The notes under the pieces: generated by a model
What the model saw: the letters and a program-made list of their open reading frames with translations, nothing else
What the model was told of the DNA's origin: nothing
Databases searched by the model: none
Position numbers and translations under genes: made by a program
Part shown: positions 38,801 to 53,800 of the stretch, one piece after another
Layout: each line of letters begins with the position of its first letter
Position numbering within the stretch: the stretch's first letter is position 1
NCBI GenBank assembly: GCA_034008185.1
Contig: CM067084.1
Span: 2,747,385-2,811,384, forward strand
Source of the DNA: Gorsachius magnificus
Lineage: Eukaryota; Chordata; Aves; Pelecaniformes; Ardeidae
Reading direction: 5' to 3'
Length of the DNA stretch: 64,000 bases

Positions 38801-41800
38801 TGGGTAGTTTTGAAGCAAGCTGGTGATACCTCTTCATCTCCGTGGTGTTTCGGCCGGCCCTTGGTGGTGGAAAACGAGGCAACAGAAGAGAGGAGGAGAG
38901 CAAGTAAAATGTTGTAAAGGTTAGAAAGAGATTTCAAGTGTGGCAAAAATATCATTGTGCAAAGACATAGATTCAGACAGAGGACACGTTACGGGTATCT
39001 GTTCAAATACAGAGCAAATTCAAGCACTTGTTACCGGGCTGTTGAAAAGAAGTGGACAAATGAGGCAGCAAAATCTGGAGACAGGAGAAAATGCTGTGAG
39101 TCAGAGAAAATGAAGGGAGGTGAAGAAGTAGAAAGGACTTACTGCTAACTGAACAACATCCTCCTTTGGAGGGAGTGCTGAAAGGGAATGTGTTCAGGTG
39201 TTCACGGGCCAAGGACTCTTCTCAGCAGGCACTTTGCAGGCTGCCTTATTCTGGAAAGGCAAAGAGGTACAGAGGCACGGAGTCCCATGTGGGCAGGCCT
39301 CAGTGCTGAAACAGTCCCAGAAATGTTTAATTTACTACTAGCACTGATGCAGCCTTGCAATTTACCCAGAGATTTCCGTGCAAGGCAAAACCACTTTGTG
39401 CCAAGGCTCGCCTTCGCTACTGACGCTGGCCGTTCGGTGTTTCCTGTGCAGAACGGACAGAAATGGGAAGAAGGGCTCTGCGGAGAATGCGAATGCCGGG
39501 AGGCGGAGGTGACCTGCTTCCAGCGCTCCTGCCCGCCCTGCCCGCCGGGCAGCCTGGCTGTCGAGGCGAAGGGTGACTGCTGCCCACGCTGCGAGCCAGG
39601 TACAGACCCAGGGCAATCGTTTCTCACCGTCACTCGTGGTGGGTGGGAGCGTGTGTGGCGCGTACACCTCTGGCACGGGGGTTGTTCTGGCATCCCTGCA
39701 GCCCTCGCTGCCTCAGTACCGGTCTGATACCTGCGTTGAATTCTAACGTGTCTTCAGTTTGCAGTTTCAGTTCATTAACTGGTTTCCATATAATTTAATT
39801 AGGGTTCTTGGCAAGGTTTAGGGCTCCATCCAAAGCCTCCCACTGATTTCCCCTGGATTAAATGATAGCTTTTTTTTGGCAGAAGAGTTTCTTCTTGGGG
39901 TGGGTGTTTTGGAAATGTTTCGTCTTTTTTCTTTTTTCTTCAACATGAGTTTTATAAGGCAAGGGACTGCTCCTTTCTGAATCCTAACATGCGTTTTGGA
40001 GTTTATGGGCTCCTGATTATTTCTTGGGAGTGGAAGGAAGAATGAACCTGCTTACACTGTTATGCCACAAGCTCACCTGGGGCTGAATGGCTGCCAGTTA
40101 ATAATTGTTTGGAAAGATTAGGACAGCCTTAGCTTATATGTTAATTTTGCATGTTAATTAATTTTTCTTCAGGATATTGTCATTCTCCTTGATTTACATT
40201 TCATAGTTGGTAGGCTTTAGCTGTGGTTTGCTAATTTTTCATGTTGGTAGGTCTTCTTGTTGCCTTCGTATAACTTTGGGTTTATCAGAGTGCTCCAGTT
40301 AATGTTTTATCTCAGTAAAAAGAAAATAGCTTCACAGTTTTAATTATACTGTCATTTGCAGGAGTGCCTTGGCACATTTGCCATATTAATGTTTTAAAGC
40401 TTGTTATTTACTGCATGCTAATAAAAATGCAAAGCACTACAAATTGAAAAGTGAGGAAAACGGGTTTTGGACAGTTCAGATAGAATTGTCTTGGATTTTT
40501 GAAAGGGAACAGCATCTGCACAGGCTCCTAAGGAGGGGACAGATTATTAAGTGCTCTCAGCACCCATCTGTTCTCCTTCTTATCAAGAAGTGCTGCTGCG
40601 TACTGGTTACCCTTGAAAATCTGGCCCCTTCGTTTAGCTTCTGTAATGGAACGTACATTTTGGAACGCAAAAGCTTTAAAATCACGGTATTGGACATACA
40701 GAGCCAAACCTGCATTTTTGTGTCCTAAAAGGTGGATGCAAATTTCATTTACTGAAGCCTCCTGTTTTCCCTCTGTCTTCTTCCATGTTGCATTGGGCGG
40801 AATGAGAAACAAATGCAAAATCCAGCCTGCGGCAGTTCAATCTGTGAGCCCAGAGCATCAGTCCCTAACGCATCTGCTTCGTTAAAGCCAGTAAAAATTT
40901 ATTGCTGCTTCTCACAGATGTGCTGGGGGAAGCAGGCAGAGAGAACCCATTCATTCTCAGCCAGTGTAAAGCATCTAGCCCTAAGCATAGCTGTATTTAT
41001 GTGAAAACCAGCAAACATGCCCTCTCACTGAGAACATTCAGATTGGAGCAGAGGGGATTTTTTTGCACCTAGCAAAAAATTGCCCATTCTGTACCTCTCC
41101 ACATAGTCAGTTTGTTGTTAAGACTGGAAGGATGGAGCTGCATATACCTTTGGAAAGTTATTGGAAAGAAATGGATAGAGACAGGACCTCCTGTTCATTC
41201 CTCCTGTTTATCACTATGGATTCATTTTTATCTTCAACTGTAAGTCTTCTGTAGCTCTTGATTCCCAATTCTTTCCTTAGGTACATCTCCCTGGAAACTT
41301 GCAGGTTATTTAGTGTAAATGAAGGCGAGTTTTGAGCATTGGGATCCCTTTTGCTGACTTGTCAGGAAGGAACAGACAGCTTTTCCTCCAGCAAGCAGAA
41401 GTAGCTCAATAGTAAAGCAAGAGTAGTCCTTCTCTTGGCCTCTGCGGAGAGAGCAGCCATGCCTTTTGCGAAAATACCTGTGGTCAGGAAATGATCGCTA
41501 CGGTCCTGTGACATAAAGCTTTTGACTGGAGGGGGAGCGGTTTCCCACCTGTACTCTGACCTGGCATGGACACAGCCTTGACTTATTGCAGGGTTTGACT
41601 GAAGGAAACTCAAATTCAGCGTGTTTTGGACCATTAATTTCTATGACTTACTGTTTTTACTGCTGAGAAACCATGCGGACAATGAATATCCTTTTTATCA
41701 ATAGTCTAGAAAATCTGACTCTGTGCAATAACTTCTCACATACTGGAACACAGCAATATAATATTTATCGCCTTTCATGCATCTTGGAAAAAAAAAAAAA

Positions 41801-44800
41801 ATCACTCCCAAACTAACACACCTTGAACCACCAATAGAAATAAGTGATAAATTTCACTTTGATTTTGGAGTACGCGTTGTTTTGTGCCTTCCTGATTGAA
41901 AACACTGCTGATGGTTTTTACCTTTGTGTCTTTTCTTGGTGCCAGTTGAGTGCCACCCAGACTGTTTGACCTGCTCTCAGTCCTTTGATCACTGCAATGC
42001 CTGCCGAGACGCAAGGAGGCAGCTGCAGAATGGGCGCTGTGTGGAGACGTGTGAATCGGGCTTCTACCAGGATGGGGGGACTTGCTTAGGTAATTTCTGC
42101 AAGGGGTTATTTCCCACCAGATGACAGTCTTCTCTGTGGCTTGCTGTGCTTTTGTTTGTAGGATCCCACAGGCTTGTTATAAAGACATTGCCAGGCTTTG
42201 TTTGGAAAAGCATTCAGGCACGTACCGACTAGTAACCATGGGCTTAAGACTTCAGGAGGTTTCAGGTGGAAGCCCCTGAAAAATGCAAATTCTCCAACTC
42301 TTTTGCCAAAATGAGGCAAAATTGACTCCTTTTATCAGAGCAGGGAAGTCTTGCTGCATCAAAACATTTGGGATTAATACATCTTTCTTCTCTATTCTTT
42401 CTCTTGGAAGCCTGCAATGAAGCATGCTCAGCCTGTACCAATGGATTTGAGTGCTCCTCGTGCCAGACATCCCTGCTAATGAAGAGTGGGCAGTGTGTGA
42501 CTTCGTGTGGGAAGGGATACTTCCAGGATCAGCTCCTCTGCACAGGTAACTCAAAGCAAAAAAGGGCTGCAATACTTTGTGATAGCAAAACAGCAGACAA
42601 AAGCTGTACCCGAGCAATTAGATATGCTCTCTGTTGAGAGATCTGCTGTTGACATAGGTGTTAATGTTCACCCTAGAGTAAAGGAAGGAGTGAACAGAGG
42701 AACTAAGTCATACAGTGTAAAATTGATTACTGGTTGGGGAAATATTCATTAAAATTCCTCAGTGGGTCAGTTCTGCTGGTCTAAAACTCTCTGCTTTTGA
42801 ACACTGTCTTTTTTCACCACTGTCCTCTTTCAATTCAGAACTTTCTTTTGGAAATGTGACTGTGGTTTTTGTGGTGCTAAGGGTACAGAACAGGATGTAG
42901 GCACTAATTTTACTAAGGATATAACACCCTGAGCCATGCCTGGCAATCTGATCCATGGGGGATTTCTTTGAGTTCAGTGCAGACTAACGGCAGCTGCTAA
43001 TGCCAGACCTTTCAGGAGACGGTGCTTTGAGGTGCATAGAAGATGGCTTGGAGGGATGGGGGATTGACAGAACTCAGAAAAGCGAACAGAAAATACTTTT
43101 TGGAGAATTTTGTTTGCTTTGTTTTGCCATTTGTTTCATTTGGTGCACTTTTCCTGAAGGTTGATTGTACTAACTGTTCTCAGGAAGCATATTTACCAAG
43201 TAAATTAGTAATTCTATGAAACACTGAGATGCGTCTAAATCCTGTGTGTTAGCGATTGGAAAGACTGAGAATAAGATTGTGAAGTTACAGTTTTCTCTCC
43301 GATAGGAGTATGATGGTGCTTTTATGAGCTTCCCCTGCTCCTTTGAAATATTTGTACTTTTCCCAAACTGTAAGGCAGCTGCTTTTTCATCGTGGCAGTT
43401 TGTTTTCTCTAGAATTAACACTTTTCTCCTCTTGATGTTGGCCTTTGTAGAAGGCTTCTAATTACTTCTGCAGCTCTAGTTCAGCAAAGGGTGGAGCAAA
43501 GCTTAACTTCTTGAGCCATCACTTTAATTTCTTTGGAACTAGCCGCCCTGCTTAAATACAGGCTTAGGGCTTCTGGCAGATTTTGGGGGAAAGCACTTTA
43601 GAATCTAAGTCCAGCTTCCTTCTCTGAAGTGGTTTGCCTTGAAGAGCTGACCATTTGTTTCAGGTTTTGAAAGTCTGAAAAACCTCTGTCCTCCAGCAGT
43701 GACTACAGACTAGGGCCCCATTGTGCCTGTATAAACAGAAAAAGAGAGACCCAGTCCAAGAGAATTTGTAGACTTAAGTATCGAATAATCTTCTACTTCA
43801 TTTGGTTTTATTTTACCATTTCCTTTCCACCTGCTCCTAGTGTTTTAATTGGCAGTGCCCATGTACTGCTGAAGCAGTAGGGAAAGGCTAATGTTTCATT
43901 TTATTACCGGTTTGTAGATTACTGATTGTACATTCCATCCAAATTTGCAGTCACGCATGCTTGTAGCTGAAAGTTGCTGGGAAAATGTGTTCCTGTTTCC
44001 TCAAGGGAATTAAACCAATTTGCTTTAGTTCTCCCTGGCTGCATTTTCTGCATAAAGTCAAACCACTGGAGAAAGTCTTAAATTTCAGATAAAGTCCATA
44101 ATTCATTGGCATTCACTCCGTCTTTGTATCCTCTTTATTTTTACAAATCTCTAATCTGATTGCCCAGACGAGCCTTAGACTGTTGAGAAATATTTTTCTC
44201 ATAATGGTTTTAACATCTGCAATAAGCGTGTTCCAAAAAAACACAAAAAGGATGAACTAGATTTTGTTAATTGCTGTAGTGCCAGGAAAGTCCCTCGCGT
44301 GGAATTCGCTCTGGAGATGAAAAAGACCTGTAAGACCAGGTTTCTTACTCCATCCTGTTGTTGAAACACTGTTGTCTGCGCTGTAACAAAACACAACCTT
44401 TCCTTTTGTTCCCATGTCTGGTCTAATTGAATCGATTTTGAATTTCAGGATACAGTTGTTTGATCTCTGGCCAGTTTTACACCAGGGCTGTTTCCTGCCC
44501 CTGTCCCTCCACCTGCTTCTGTAAAGTATTAAAACCATTAAGAGAAAGTAAAGTTGAGAATAAGAAGTGATAGGTTCAGTTATGTAGCAGTGTATTTAAA
44601 GATTAGATTGTATCAGGCTTAGAGCAGAGTTCCTTGCCTTGTCAGAAATAGGCTGTGAAAACAGGTAAGAAACACCCCATCAAAGGCAAAGCAAAGGGAA
44701 GCAAGAATAAAAGATGTCTGCCTGGGAGAACAGCAGGGCTCGAAGGACTTGCAGTGTTCAGTGCTCTTGCTGCATTTTTCTGACTTAATTATTTATGTTT

Positions 44801-47800
44801 TCAAGATTATTCAGAAGCTGAGGCAGAACTCAAGTGTTTCTGCTTTGATCTCCCAAAATGCGAATGTTGCAATGTGTAACTTGGCACTAACAGACCCGGC
44901 TCGTTCCATAGTGAAGCACTTGGATTTTTATTCACGACCTGTTGTTTTTCTCTGCTGTATCGTGGCTGCGGAGGCTTATCTTGAGGAGAAATGACTAAGC
45001 TGCACTTGCCCAGCTCACGGTGAGGAGGAGACGTTAGGGGTGGTCGACGGTACCACCGCAGCACAGAGCGGTTGAACCTCTCTGTGCTTTCCCAAAGCCA
45101 AGCAGTGACTTCTTGCCGTGTTCTTGCTGGGATGCCATTTGCGTTAGCCCTCCTGCTGTCGTCAAAGCTGGGAGTGTTATACCTGCACCGATGCGGATAA
45201 CAGGCAGTTTGGTGAGTGGATCTTTAATTGATTCTCTGACTTCTGGTCAATCATGAAAGAACAGAAGCGTCACTTGGCAGGACCTCTCATCTTCTAAAAG
45301 CCTGGGCTTGTGTTACTTCTGTGTGGCTCCTACATTACACCCCTGCTACTCCTGAGTAACAGAGCAGAGAAAAAGACCCCTTGGCTCAGGAGCCACTGGA
45401 GCACTCGTGCTTTAACCAAGAAACAAGACCCTGGAAGTCGCGTCTATTTTAACAGATTTTCTGGAAAGACATGTTAGTGCAGCCTAATGAATACCATTGT
45501 GTCAGCTGAGGCAGAGTAATTGCACACCTTGTTGCTACTGGAAGGTCAACTGTGTTCTTTTAAACATCTCTCCTTCAGCAGCAGTGTCTGGTTAAGCTGC
45601 AGGGTCTTGCGTGTAAGTCCGGTGTCCACACTGAAGGGAGGAGGCAATGCATAGTGGGCCCTACAAATCTGAACTGAAAATAGCCAGTTTCCTGGCAATG
45701 CAGTCCCTTCTGTTGATTTATTTTCACACAGCCACTTGGCTGCTGTAGGCAAGGATGTTTTAGCTGACAGTGGCTCATTGAACGCTTCCATTTTTCCCCC
45801 CTGCTTTTTCAGTGGAGTTGGTGCCTGGCTGTTGGGGCGAGGAGCAGCTGCTGAGTCTGGCAGTGATCCCGTGCTGAAAGAGCCAAAGCTTCTGCAGGCG
45901 CGGTGGGAGGGAGTGTGTCTAAACCCAGGGCAGGAATGGCTTGGGGCTGCTGTCCCATCCATGTGAACCCAAGTCCTACACGTTGGAGGTCCATTGCTTA
46001 CAAGTCCAGCTGCGGTTGTACCATCTGGTGGCAAACAGGGTGGAGATACTGGCTGGGATTTAGTAGCTGCTGGACTCGTGACAAAAAAGTCCTCAAGACA
46101 TGTGAAAATAAATTGCACGGTGCCTGTCGCTGCAAGCACGAGAAGTGAAGGACTGTATCTGTAGGAGCATGAATCAGGCTGTCTGTGTTCGTCATCTGGA
46201 GACTGGCAGCTGATAACTCCTGGAGGCGTTTGCCACCTCGCATACAGAAATGGCTGCGTCAGAGGAGTCCCTGGAGCCTGTTCCCAGGGAGGGCTTGCAT
46301 AGCAGAGCTAGTGATCGGAGCAGCGCATCGGAGCTGAGTCTCCTGCTGCAAGCATAGTTTTTTTTATTGGCCCACCTGAGGAAATTGTTACCGATACTGT
46401 GGTTTTTGAGTCGTTTGCACTGCTTTCAAATGCTAAATGTGTCTGTCTTGCTAAAAATTGGGTTGCATTCTTTCTCCTTTCCTTCCTTTCTTCCAAAATC
46501 TGCTACTTAGATCCCCTCCCTTTCTGTCCCTTTCTGTCTCAGAGAAGCTGTTTGGGCCTGGTCTCTGCCTGGTAGCTTGGAGTCCAGAGGATGTGTTTCA
46601 TACCAGTTTGCCAAATTCACTGCAGCTTTTCAGAAGGTCTTATGACCTCTGGTAGGTTGTACTTCATCTTTACTTCTCTCGCGGTAGCCTTCCCATAGCT
46701 GAAGATGCCGCCAAAGTCATCCCCCACCTAGGAAGACGTGCAATTTTAACCCAACAGCTGCCTCACTACAAGACTTGGAAGCTGCTGTAATACCCAGGAG
46801 TGGGTTTGCAGGATCTTTACCGAGGGCCAGTGAGAGCCAGCTGGGAACTGGAGAGAGGGAGTGAAGTAAGATCTTAAACTCCTCCAGCCTGCAGACTGTG
46901 CTGGTTTGTATTGTTGTCTGGCTCGAGCCTAGACGTTACAGGTTTCCCCACTGGGAGTGCTCTTAGCCCGCCTTGTCTAAAACACTCTTCCTTCTTGTCT
47001 CACTCACTTTCTTGGTGGCTGTGTTTAGAGTAACTTCTGTGGTGAGTTTCTTTTGGCAGCAGAGAATGGGAAAGTGGTCTGGGCTGGCCTGTCTGCGGTT
47101 CTGTTAGCCCTATGGCCACGTGTCCGTAGAAGGGCTTAAGAGAGCCAGAACCAGAAGGGAAGGTGAGCTGGGAGAGGGGTTGTTTGCACTGCAGTTAGCT
47201 GTGGGCCAGGGCAGTGGTGGTGGTGAGAAAAGCTCAGGAGAACAGCCGTGCACAGGCTGTGGCAGAGAGGCGATACTGCTGGGCACCGTCTCCAGAGAAG
47301 AGCCTGGGATGTGGGTCCAGCCATGCCAAAACCCTTTCCAGCCTGGGTATTGTTTATGGTAGACTTACATCCAGCAAAACGTGTGTCGCTGGAGGGTGAT
47401 GAAGACATCATCTTGACCTACACAGAGGGACAGCTTGAGGCAGCTGCTTGAGAGGAGAGACTGAGGTGAGGATGCGCTCAGGAGCACTTGGTCTAGTGCA
47501 GGCAGCAAATGGTTTGTGGTGGGCCAAAAGCACATGCACCCAACTGACCTGGCTTTCATCAAAAGTGCATTTTTAATACAGCTGTATGCAAGGCTGTCTG
47601 TTTAAAACCGGAGCCTGGGGACCAGGCTGCCAGGAGACAAAAGTGTGTCTTGGAAAAGGAGCAGCATCTCTGGAGAGGACTTGAGAACTTTGCAAATAAC
47701 TGGGTATGTTCAGATGTGTCAACGTATCAAGGTGGGTTAACAGCGAGGGGGTCAAGCTGTGTAGTGGAAAGTCTGTAATTAGAACATCCAAGTCCTAGTG

Positions 47801-50800
47801 CCCACTCTTTCAAAAAGATGTTGAAAGTTAGAGTGAGCTCAGGGAGGAGAAAAACACTCACGGCTGGAAGGTGAAGTGAGGACATTTCGGTACTTGGGAA
47901 TTTACAGCATGAACTCGTGCTCCGCAGTTAACTTTCACGTGCGGACGTGCCGTGAGAATCACCCAAGCTGAAATGAGATGCAGCTTTTTATCAGCAAGAG
48001 AAATTACTGACTGGAGCAGAAAAGCGTGCATGATCTTTACCTCGGGATGGGATGTTTGATATTCATTGCGTTGTGATTCAGCCACAGTTAGATGCACTTG
48101 ATAGTGGTGATGGCACTTGCCGAAGGAGTTGGGGGGAAGATCCTTCGGGTGCAGGATGCCCAGCGTCCTTGTGAAATGTTCCTCTCACAGGAACTAGAAG
48201 AGCCACAGCATTCTGGAGAGATCAGAAATAAAGGGGCAGGGGGGAAAGATGCAGGAATGTGAGAAGGGGGAAAGCAAACAGCTAGTTACAAGGCAATAGA
48301 AGAAGACGAGAAATGGGAAAATAAATGAAGGCCGAAGTGTGGAGAAGGAACATCCAGAAGATCAAAGAACCATGTGCTGGGCGTGAATTCAAATGTCCCG
48401 TGTCTTGGCCCCCTAAAAACTCCCTTTTCTAACCCCATGCATGTCACGTCACATCTCTGAGTTTCAGTTCCCTACGTATGAGATGGAGATGATAAGACTA
48501 TTCCCTGCCTTGGGGAGCGGTGAGATCCACTAAGATGGGGTGTTTATCTTATGCCGTGCAGTGTGATTCATATACAAGCACAAACATAGGTGCTCCACCT
48601 CATTAATTAACAAACCCAAGAGCAACTTGTGGCTTCAGGCAGAAGCCTAGAAACCATGCAGAAGAGAAGCGAGATGGGAATAGTGGTGATCACTGGTTTG
48701 CTCTAAACTTAGGGCTACCTGGATTGCAAACACTTCCACTCTGACCTGGGCGTCTCTCACTCAGGGGGTTTATTGTGGCAGGAAGGTGCTTGCTTTTATC
48801 ACTGTTCTGTATGTAAACGTGCTCTTAGTTATGTGGGTGAGGTGCTGCTGCGTCCGCTGGTACCTGCGTTACACTGAGATTACTCGCAGATGAATTTTTC
48901 TTGGGCGGGTGCAACTTCAGACGTGTGGATACAGGGCAAATATCAAAAAGTTCTGTTTTCTCCCACCTGCTGTGGTCTGGGAGCACAAGCATGTACCTGC
49001 CTTATTGTGAAATAATGAATTTAAGACCATCTTTAGAACATATCTGGGTGTAATTGAGAAGAAAAACTAATAGCTAAAAGAACCGTAATTTGCACAGTTC
49101 CTGCAAGCACTGGTAGCACAGGATTTACCATGACTCTGCGTCACAGATTTCATAAACAGTAACCACAGGGGGCTGAAATTTCCCCCGCAGCTGAACTTGT
49201 GCGGTTTCAAATAAGGTGGCTCATTCAGCAGCTGGTTTGGGAGACAGAACTGATCTCCATACAGTTATTAGTTTAATTGTAAGCCGTCATCATGCTTGAG
49301 GATCGCTCTGTTCTGCCTATGTGTTCCCATACCCAGGTGCCACAGAGAGGGCATTTATACTGCCTGCATTGCAGGAACGTGATAGCTTCAGGGAGAGCTG
49401 AGGGATTACTGTGTCCCAGCCGTGATACGTGGCTCATCCAGAGAGAAAAGTAGCTGGTATCTCAACTCAGTGAGGGAATGCCCCTTCTCTTCTGCTGGTA
49501 ATGTCGAGGAAAAGATACGCCGTGCCCAGCTTACTGGACCTGGGACCCACTGCCCACCTTTCCCCAGGAATTACGCCATCTTGAGCACGTGAGGATTTCT
49601 GTCCTACCTGACCAGATCAGCCAACAGCCAGAAGTCAGTTCCTTCTGCGCCGGTGCAGAGCCCTGGAAGGAGTTGTTTCTGGAAGTAGGCTGTCTTAGTT
49701 TCGATTTTGCAGGATCTTGATTGCAGCCCTGCAGTCTTTGCAGTGGTGCCCAGCGCCAGGACAAGGGGTAATGGGCACAAACTGGAACATAGGAGGTTCC
49801 AGTTGAACGGGAGGAAGAACTTCTTGACTTGGAGGGTGACCGAGCCCTGGCCCAGGCTGCCCAGGGGGGTTGTGGGGTCTCCTTCTCTGGAGATATTCAA
49901 AGCCTGCCTGGACGCTGTCCTGTGTAACATGCTCTAGGAGAACCTGCTTGAGCCAGGGGGGTTGGACTGGGTGATCTCCCGAGGTCCCTTCCAACCCTTG
50001 CCATTCTGGGATTCTGTAATTCTGTGCGTGTACGTGGAGCTGGGTTAGTGTCAGTCGTCACTGCAAGGATCTGACTGCGGGTCTGTTTTTTAAGTAAAGT
50101 CTGATGGGATCCCTTCACATTTCCCTTGGTGCTTGTACAGCCCCTGGCACCAGGAAGAACAAGACTTAACAGTGTTACCAACACCCCTCCTAGTCTGACT
50201 GCAGCTACAGAAACTGCTCTGATGTATACCGCATGTCATATTGCACGTACAAAATGAAGCTGTAAACTGTACCACTGAGATGTCTTGGATGAAAGATACT
50301 GGCATAAGGAGAGTAGTGGGGTTTTGTTTCCTTTGCTGAAGCAGCGAATGCGAATTTAAGGAATAAAGCTGCAAAAAAAGTGGATTACTGCAAACTATCC
50401 ATTTTAAAGAGATGATTGGAAGTTGACTGTTTGTTAATCCTGCACCTCTGTTTCCTGCAGCTTGTCACGAGTCCTGTTCCGCGTGCTGGGGTGCTGCTGA
50501 GAACAATTGTTTGTCCTGCAAAGACGCATCACACGTGCTGAAAGCAGGGCTCTGCGTGGCCAGCTGTGGACAGGGATTTTATACAAAGGATGGAATCTGC
50601 AGCGGTAAATACCTCTTTTCTTCTCCAGTTGCAAGGCGTTTGAGAAACGCTCTGCAAAAAAAGGAATCAATATTTCATTTAGCCGCGCAGCAGCTGTGAT
50701 TTTATTTATGTCTAAGAAGCCAGATGCACCTTGTGCATACATATCGGATGAGAAAAGCTGCTGTTTGTTCGTAAGATTATTAATTCATTTAAGCTAATCA

Positions 50801-53800
50801 CATGCTGAAAGGTTTAAGGCTTTTTCCCTCACTGAACAGCTTGAAAACCTAACTGAGTTGTTTCTGAGGGCTTTGACAAATCCATTTGTCTGTGGAAAGA
50901 AAAATGGCCTTTGCCAGTGGGTTTCTGTAAATTTAATTATAATTCAGCATCACAGTAACTAATACCTGCACAACGGATGAGACTTGAGAGCTGAGAAAAG
51001 AGGAAGAGATGGGTGGAAGGAATTAGAAGACCTAAGTCAAACAGATCGTGAAGGGGAAAAAAAATCTCAAATAAATAAAGAATCTAAAATTTGCCACAAC
51101 CATTCAGGTCAAGGCTGGGTTTCTGCCGGCAGCCACCTCCAGCTGCTTTGAAGGACTGTCCAGCATAGTCGGTGGAAATGATGCAGGGGTTGTCTGTCTT
51201 CGTGCAGGTCGGTCTGTGCCACAGCTAGCTAGAGAGGCCTTAACACCTGGAGCGTGCTGACAAAATCGGTGCTATTCTGGCCACTTCTGGATGAATTTCA
51301 CTTTTACCAGGTTCCCCTTCCGTTTGGTTGATGTCTATACTAGTAGTAAATGTTACTCACCTGTGTTGTGCAGTGTGCAGGCTTGAAATCTTACATCTGT
51401 AGCTGCAAATTATTTAAGCTCAAAAGGAAATTGAACTTAGATGCAGCTTGGCCATAATTTTTATTTTTATTGCCAGTGATTTCTCAAAACTGCGTAGCTG
51501 TTCCTCACAACCTCCAGGATTCAGGCCTTTCGCCTTCTACCCGAAACATGCATTTTGATACCCAGCCGGAGAGCTGTAAGCTGTTTTAAAGGGAGGCTGT
51601 CTGACTGGTGAAAAGAAACAAAAACTGGTTCAATAAAATGCTTGGCCCTTCTGCATATACAGCAGCAGTAGTGCTACTGACTTAGAGAAGCCAGAAGTTC
51701 CATAGTGCTCTTGGACAACAGGTCAGTTAACTTCAGAACTGACTGCCTGGGAGAATATAGACCACAGGAATTGATAAGAAACATTATCATGCTTGATTTT
51801 AGATGCATTTTCACACTTCAAACTTGGACTTGAAGAAAAGGGGGAGGCGGGGAGATTACGGTTCTGTTGGTCGACTTTTCTTCCATCCTTTACTTCCTGA
51901 ACAGTGATAACTGACGCTTGTTGTAAAAAGATGCGTAAAGATTTATGGATTTCATACAGGAAATTGGTCGGAATGGTGCTCCCTCTTCACAGACTGTTGG
52001 TGAACAGGAACAACCTGCTACATGAGCTGGAGGGGGTTGTGTCAGGAGGGGAGGGAGTGCTGGTGTAGTCCCATTTCTGCTATTTGTACTTATTCAGAGT
52101 CCTAGACGGGATACAGGTCGGTGAATACCTGTCTGTACTCACACATCGACCTCCGTGAATGTCACTGCTTATTCCAGGGAAGTGCAAAAGGTTACTTGTG
52201 CAGGAGAGGAATGTTCAAAGATGCCTTTCTGACAAAGAAAGGGCAAGGCATGGTTTGGCTTACTTTATTTGATCTATGTGGCCAGGTTGATGGCTCTGTT
52301 GTTCTCTGCTTACTGAGTGCATTTCATTAATGAGCTGTCCTCTTTGGCAGCTTGTGACCACTTCTGTGAAACATGCTATTCAGACCAACCCAGGTGTCTG
52401 ACCTGTGCTTCAGATAGGTTGTTACATGATGGGAAGTGCATTTCAGAGTGCCCGGATGGATATTTCCCAAGTGGCAATGGAAGATGCAGAGGTAAGAGGC
52501 ATATTTGCATGACCTTTTCTAAGGCTCTCAAGGAACCCTCCACACGTTGTCATCTTTTCCCCAGATGTTTACCTGCAGGGAGGGAATGTTAAGAGCACAG
52601 AAGCGCGAGTGGGGACAGGGAATTTGATTTTTTTGTTTTCTTTGGTTCACTTGCAATAGCTTGTTTTAAATAACCTCTTTGCCTTGCAAAGCATATTAAG
52701 ACACGCTGAGATACATACTCAAAACACCATGTGAGTGAGAGTTATTACTGTTAGTAGTTATTAATACACACACACTTCTGCTCTCGTTAGTTCGCGTAGC
52801 TGAATATCATGCCAGCTGGGAGTTTTCATTGTTGGCTGGAGGAGGCTGTAGTCAGCAACACCACTCGTGAGGAAAAAAAAAAAAAGGGGGTATTTCAGTT
52901 CTGTGCGCTCTGCTTCTTTATCAGCTTGTCACGATTCATGCTCCACATGTGAGGGACCTCTGGCCACTCACTGCACCTCCTGTTCCTTTCCTCTGGCGTT
53001 GCACCGGGGCCAGTGCCTGCAGGGCTGTGGCGAGGGTTTTTACCGGGATCACGACGTCTGCAAGGGTAAGCTATGTACTTGGAGTAAGGTCCCAGTAAAC
53101 TGTAAGTACACTGTAAACCAGTGTATCTATATTGGCTTTTGTTGGGCTGTGCTCGGAGTACCCAGCTACGATGCTTATCTTTTGTTCTATGCTGAACTGG
53201 TCAATGAGTAATTCCTGTGCTTGCCTGCTGATTGTTTTCTACTTTGAGAAAAAGCAAATTTTCTCAAATACTTTCTGCGTTCACACCCTCCGGATTCAGT
53301 AATCTCAGGGACCTTTGGTTTTCTCTATGCTGTTGAAATAAAGGTACATTGCTTCCAAGTTTTTCCTGACATGAGTTAAGAGGTGGATGAAAGTCTACAC
53401 ACACCTAGTAGATTTGCTAAGACTGAGGTAATTTTTGCAGCAGTGGAAAACCTGAAAATTTGGAAGATGAATTTGCACTTCCTATGAGCCCTTCAGACTG
53501 ATATTTCTTGCTGTCTCTCCTTGTGTTCACTCTTGAGATTCCAGAAATTAAAGGAAAATTGACTGCCTGTGGCACAGTACTGCGTTTTTTTTCCCAACGT
53601 TATTTGTTCATCAACTTTATTTGAGAAAAGAGCTGTTATTTGGGTGGGGGGAAAGATGTCAAAGTATTTTTCTGAAATCCCTGTTCCATTATAGAAGATA
53701 CAGCACCCCATCTGTTTGTGGAACAGATTTCTTAGCTTGTGAGTTGCTGCAAACTGTATGCTCTTTGCTAGCTCTTTGAGTGTCCGACTGTCCACAGCAA

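Noticed and set aside
45546..46139. 197-codon minus-strand ORF
   Set aside because: It lies in a G+C-richer part of the intron where stops are rarer, overlaps other ORFs on both strands, and resembles no known protein.
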